Source: DATGMB01 sp035293845
GTDB lineage: Bacteria; Acidobacteriota; Terriglobia; Bryobacterales; Bryobacteraceae
Length of the DNA stretch: 16,443 bases
Reading direction: 5' to 3'
Assembly (NCBI GenBank): GCA_035293845.1
Contig: DATGMB010000009.1
Location: forward strand, 1-16,443
A program made the translations under genes and the position numbers. This document shows positions 14,277-16,443 of the stretch, in pieces. Below the pieces are notes generated by a model. The model ran no database searches, was not told where the DNA came from, and worked only from the letters and a program-made list of their open reading frames with translations. Numbering within the stretch: position 1 is the first letter of the stretch; each line of letters starts with the position of its first letter.

Positions 14277-15764
14277 TTACGCGCCGATCCCGTACTCCTT
14301 GCCGGCGCCGTATTCCTTCAGCTTGTTGTGCAGGGTCTTCAGGCTGATCCCGAGGATCTCGGCGGCGCGTGTCTTGTTGTTGCGGGTGTGCTCCAGCGTG
14401 CGCAGGATCAGGCCTTTTTCCGCGTCCTCCACGGTGGTGCCGATCTGGAAGCTCACGCGGTCCGGTTCATTTCCCGCTGCTGCCGGCGGAGCTCCCGCCG
14501 ATGCCGCCTGGCCCGCCGCTGCCGGAGCGGCTGCCGCCGGCGCCGCGGCCGGGGCCGCGCCCTGGTTCTGCAGAAACGCCGGCAGGTGGCTCATCTCGAT
14601 GGTGCCTTCGCCCGCCAGGATCACCGCGCGCTCGAGCACGTTGCGGAGCTCGCGCACGTTCCCCGGCCACTGGTGGCGTTCGAGCGAGGCCAGCACCGCG
14701 GGCGAGATATCCGTCACGCGGCATTCGTGCTTGCGGTTCAAATCGCCCAGCAGCGCCTCCGCGATCGCCTGAATGTCCTCCCGCCGCTCGCGCAGCGGCG
14801 GCAGGTGAATGTGGAAGACGTTCAGCCGGTAAAAGAGGTCCTCGCGCAGGTGCCCGCCGCGCACCGCTTCTTCCGGTACCTTGTTGGTCGCCGCGACGAC
14901 GCGCACATCCACTTCGAATTCCGTTTTGCCGCCGAGGCGCCGCACCTTCGAGTCTTCGAGAATGCGCAGCAGCTTGGCCTGCGTCTGCATCGGCATTTCA
15001 CCGATCTCATCGAGAAGCAGCGTGCCGTGCTGCGCCACTTCGAAGCAGCCCGCGCGGCGCTCCGAGGCGCCCGTGAACGATCCCTTCTCATGCCCGAACA
15101 GTTCGCTTTCGATCAGCGTTTCCGGCATCGCCGCGCAGTTGATCGCCACGAACGGCCCCTGGCGGCGTGGGCTGAGGGCGTGAATCGTGCGGGCCACCAG
15201 CTCTTTGCCCGTCCCGCTTTCACCCGTCACCAGCACGCAAGCCTTGCTCGGCCCTGCCTGCTGTAGCAGAGCAAAAATTTCCTGCATCTTGGGCGATGTG
15301 CCCACCAGTTCGCCGAGCGAACCCTTGTAGCTGAGCTGCCGTTCCAGAATGCGCTTTTCCGCGCGCAGCCCGGCGTGCGTGCCGGCACGCCGCAGCAGCA
15401 CTTCGAGTGTTGCCGGCTGAATCGGTTTCTCCAGGAACCAGTAGGCTCCCAGCTCATGCACGGTTTTGACGCCGGTCTCGATGTTCCCGAATCCGGTCAG
15501 GACGATCGTCGGGGGCATATCCCCCGAATCCCGCAGCCGCTGCAGGAAGCCGAAACCGTCGAGCCCCGGCATGTTCAAATCGGTGATGATCACATCGGCG
15601 GGAAAATCGCCGAGCTTCAGAAGCGCTTCATTGCCTTCGGATGCCGTCTCCGGGGTCATACCCCAAGCCGACACCATGGCGGCCAGCCCACTTCTCTGGC
15701 TGGCCTCGTCGTCTACGATCAATACTTTTAATGGCTGAGTCAAGGTAGGTCCTTCGCGGGGCAC
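14277..15764 (-). CDS. NtrC-family sigma54-dependent response regulator
   Basis: Encodes up to 495 residues. The receiver domain (12-125) has Asp62 as phospho-acceptor (ITDLNMPGLDG) and Lys113. The AAA+ domain (about 151-385) has Walker A GESGTGKE (181-188), the sigma54-contact loop GSFTGA (228-233, a common variant of GAFTGA), Walker B LLLDE (249-253) and WPGNVREL (366-373). A 29-residue Ala/Pro/Gly linker (402-430) precedes a Fis-type helix-turn-helix (447-486, AAEILGISLKTLHNKLKEYG). It should remodel the sigma54 polymerase at -24/-12 promoters when phosphorylated. No kinase is adjacent. The start shown is a GTG at 15764. A TTG at 15743, with AAGGA 6 nt upstream, removes seven residues before the receiver and fits at least as well. 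A candidate sigma54 promoter lies 34 nt beyond the GTG, on the other strand. Confidence 0.93.
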   Translation of the reverse strand: MPREGPTLTQPLKVLIVDDEASQRSGLAAMVSAWGMTPETASEGNEALLKLGDFPADVIITDLNMPGLDGFGFLQRLRDSGDMPPTIVLTGFGNIETGVKTVHELGAYWFLEKPIQPATLEVLLRRAGTHAGLRAEKRILERQLSYKGSLGELVGTSPKMQEIFALLQQAGPSKACVLVTGESGTGKELVARTIHALSPRRQGPFVAINCAAMPETLIESELFGHEKGSFTGASERRAGCFEVAQHGTLLLDEIGEMPMQTQAKLLRILEDSKVRRLGGKTEFEVDVRVVAATNKVPEEAVRGGHLREDLFYRLNVFHIHLPPLRERREDIQAIAEALLGDLNRKHECRVTDISPAVLASLERHQWPGNVRELRNVLERAVILAGEGTIEMSHLPAFLQNQGAAPAAAPAAAAPAAAGQAASAGAPPAAAGNEPDRVSFQIGTTVEDAEKGLILRTLEHTRNNKTRAAEILGISLKTLHNKLKEYGAGKEYGIGA

Positions 15765-15796
15765 TCCATACCTATTTTACGATGAGTGCCGGATTT

Positions 15797-15812
15797 CGGA
15801 TCGCAACTTGCA
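15797..15812 (+). promoter_or_regulatory. Candidate sigma54 (-24/-12) promoter
   Basis: The GG (15798-15799) and GC (15810-15811) dinucleotides are 10 nt apart, as sigma54 requires, and the -12 half TTGCA is perfect. The -24 half reads CGGATCG against the consensus TGGCACG, giving 9 matches in 12 informative positions. It points toward the membrane protein gene at 15941. Start would be near 15823, leaving a leader of about 118 nt. Confidence 0.35.
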
Positions 15813-15940
15813 AGTTTCGGTGCGGGCATCGGGCAAAGGAAACCGCGAATTTGGGCAACAATGATAGTATTAAAACGAATCCTGGGTACGGGATGCGCGA
15901 GCGTCCCGCAGAGCGGTGCGGCATCGCACAAGGGAGGCCT

Positions 15941-16443
15941 GTGTTAGCGCTGGTCCGCCGGGTACAGCGGCGGCTCTTCTATAACGAGCTGTTCGCGCAG
16001 GGCGCCAATGCCCTGAGCGCCGCGCTCGCCGCTTTCATCCTGCTCCTTCTGATTGGGGCGGAAGTCCTAAATTGGCGGTGGTTGGCCGTGCTCCCCGCGG
16101 CCGCGGCCCTGGCCGGCTTCTGCTTCGCCTGGCGCCGGTGCCCGTCCGCCTACCGGGCCGCGCAGCTTGCCGATGGCCGGCTCGGCCTGGCCGACACGCT
16201 CTCCACCGCGGTCTTCTTCCAGGAATCGGCCGGCTCGGGGCACGCCGCGCCGGAAATTGTACGGGTCCAGGCCGAAACGGCCGAGCGCCTCTCCCGCACC
16301 GTGGACGCGAGCGCCGCCGTCCCGTTCCGCATTCCGCGGACGGCGTATCCGATGGCCGCCCTCCTGGTGCTGGCCTCCAGCCTTTTCGCGCTCCGCTACG
16401 CCGTCAGCCGGCGCCTCGATCTGCGTCCGCCGCTTGCCCGCAT
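15941..16443 (+). CDS. N-terminal part of a membrane protein, possibly DUF4175-like (truncated by window end)
   Basis: About 167 residues are visible and the frame runs off the window. The GTG at 15941 follows AGGGAGG with a short 3-nt spacing; an in-frame ATG at 15893 (adding 16 residues) is an alternative but has no ribosome site. A basic, Arg-rich N-terminus (RRVQRRLFYNELF) leads to two hydrophobic spans (about 26-45 and 48-64), then a soluble stretch with RAAQLADGRLGLADTLSTAV and a Ser/Ala-rich region, then a third span near 142-158 (YPMAALLVLASSLFALRYAV). Arrangement and the RLGLADTLSTA segment recall DUF4175-type proteins, but the identity is uncertain. It is transcribed away from the sigma54 activator gene, with a possible sigma54 promoter in between. 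Confidence 0.65.
   Translation, partial: MLALVRRVQRRLFYNELFAQGANALSAALAAFILLLLIGAEVLNWRWLAVLPAAAALAGFCFAWRRCPSAYRAAQLADGRLGLADTLSTAVFFQESAGSGHAAPEIVRVQAETAERLSRTVDASAAVPFRIPRTAYPMAALLVLASSLFALRYAVSRRLDLRPPLAR

Noticed and set aside
15740..15931. A 63-codon minus-strand frame upstream of the sigma54 activator
   Set aside because: It overlaps the candidate sigma54 promoter and the activator start region and has no recognisable domain. Only its last nine codons were kept as a possible upstream frame.

Overview
The window is GC-rich bacterial DNA with tightly packed genes and short gaps. A class with an unmodified-enzyme-type sulfatase and its radical-SAM maturase, an NtrC-type activator, a small C/H-rich exported protein and a CAAX-type protease is consistent with Acidobacteriota (a Solibacter/Bryobacter-like soil lineage). 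That assignment is an inference from gene content and composition, not from a marker gene. No rRNA, tRNA, insertion sequence or CRISPR array was seen.

Layout. 1-560: a MazE/MazF-type toxin-antitoxin pair. 575-5313 (minus): a glycosyltransferase fused in one chain to a UDP-galactopyranose-mutase-like flavoprotein, preceded by an ABC-F ATPase. 5320-5567: a gene-poor gap with two inverted repeats, one belonging to a family that recurs at 14.2 kb. 5568-7131: a CPBP/CAAX-type membrane protease divergent from a YgfZ-like folate-binding protein. 7172-10291 (plus): an exported Cys/His-rich protein of unknown function, a type I sulfatase with a Tat-like signal, and its anaerobic sulfatase-maturing radical SAM enzyme. 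10292-10844: an array of four diverged repeats ending in a 60-residue basic protein gene on the minus strand. 10935-11585: a small internally duplicated protein convergent with a DUF2892 membrane protein. 11662-13177 (minus): an ACT/DUF5612-type protein overlapping a TrmB-type regulator, an archaeal-looking pair. 13224-13431: a G-run-rich, palindrome-bearing upstream region with a clear sigma70-type promoter. 13432-14178: a NarL/FixJ response regulator, convergent across a perfect 29-bp hairpin with an NtrC-type sigma54 activator (14277-15764). 15941-end: the start of a membrane protein, with a possible sigma54 promoter upstream.

How the genes work together. The clearest functional unit is sulfatase plus maturase: the second enzyme converts Cys73 of the first to formylglycine before export. 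The GT-UGM fusion suggests galactofuranose (or a related sugar) made and transferred by one polypeptide. The two response regulators have no histidine kinase in view. Five genes carry a TANNNT box 6-7 nt before the ATG and lack a good Shine-Dalgarno sequence, which suggests that leaderless transcription is common here. The most unusual items are the GT-UGM fusion, the repeat array with its small basic protein, the ACT/TrmB pair, and the Cys/His exported protein.
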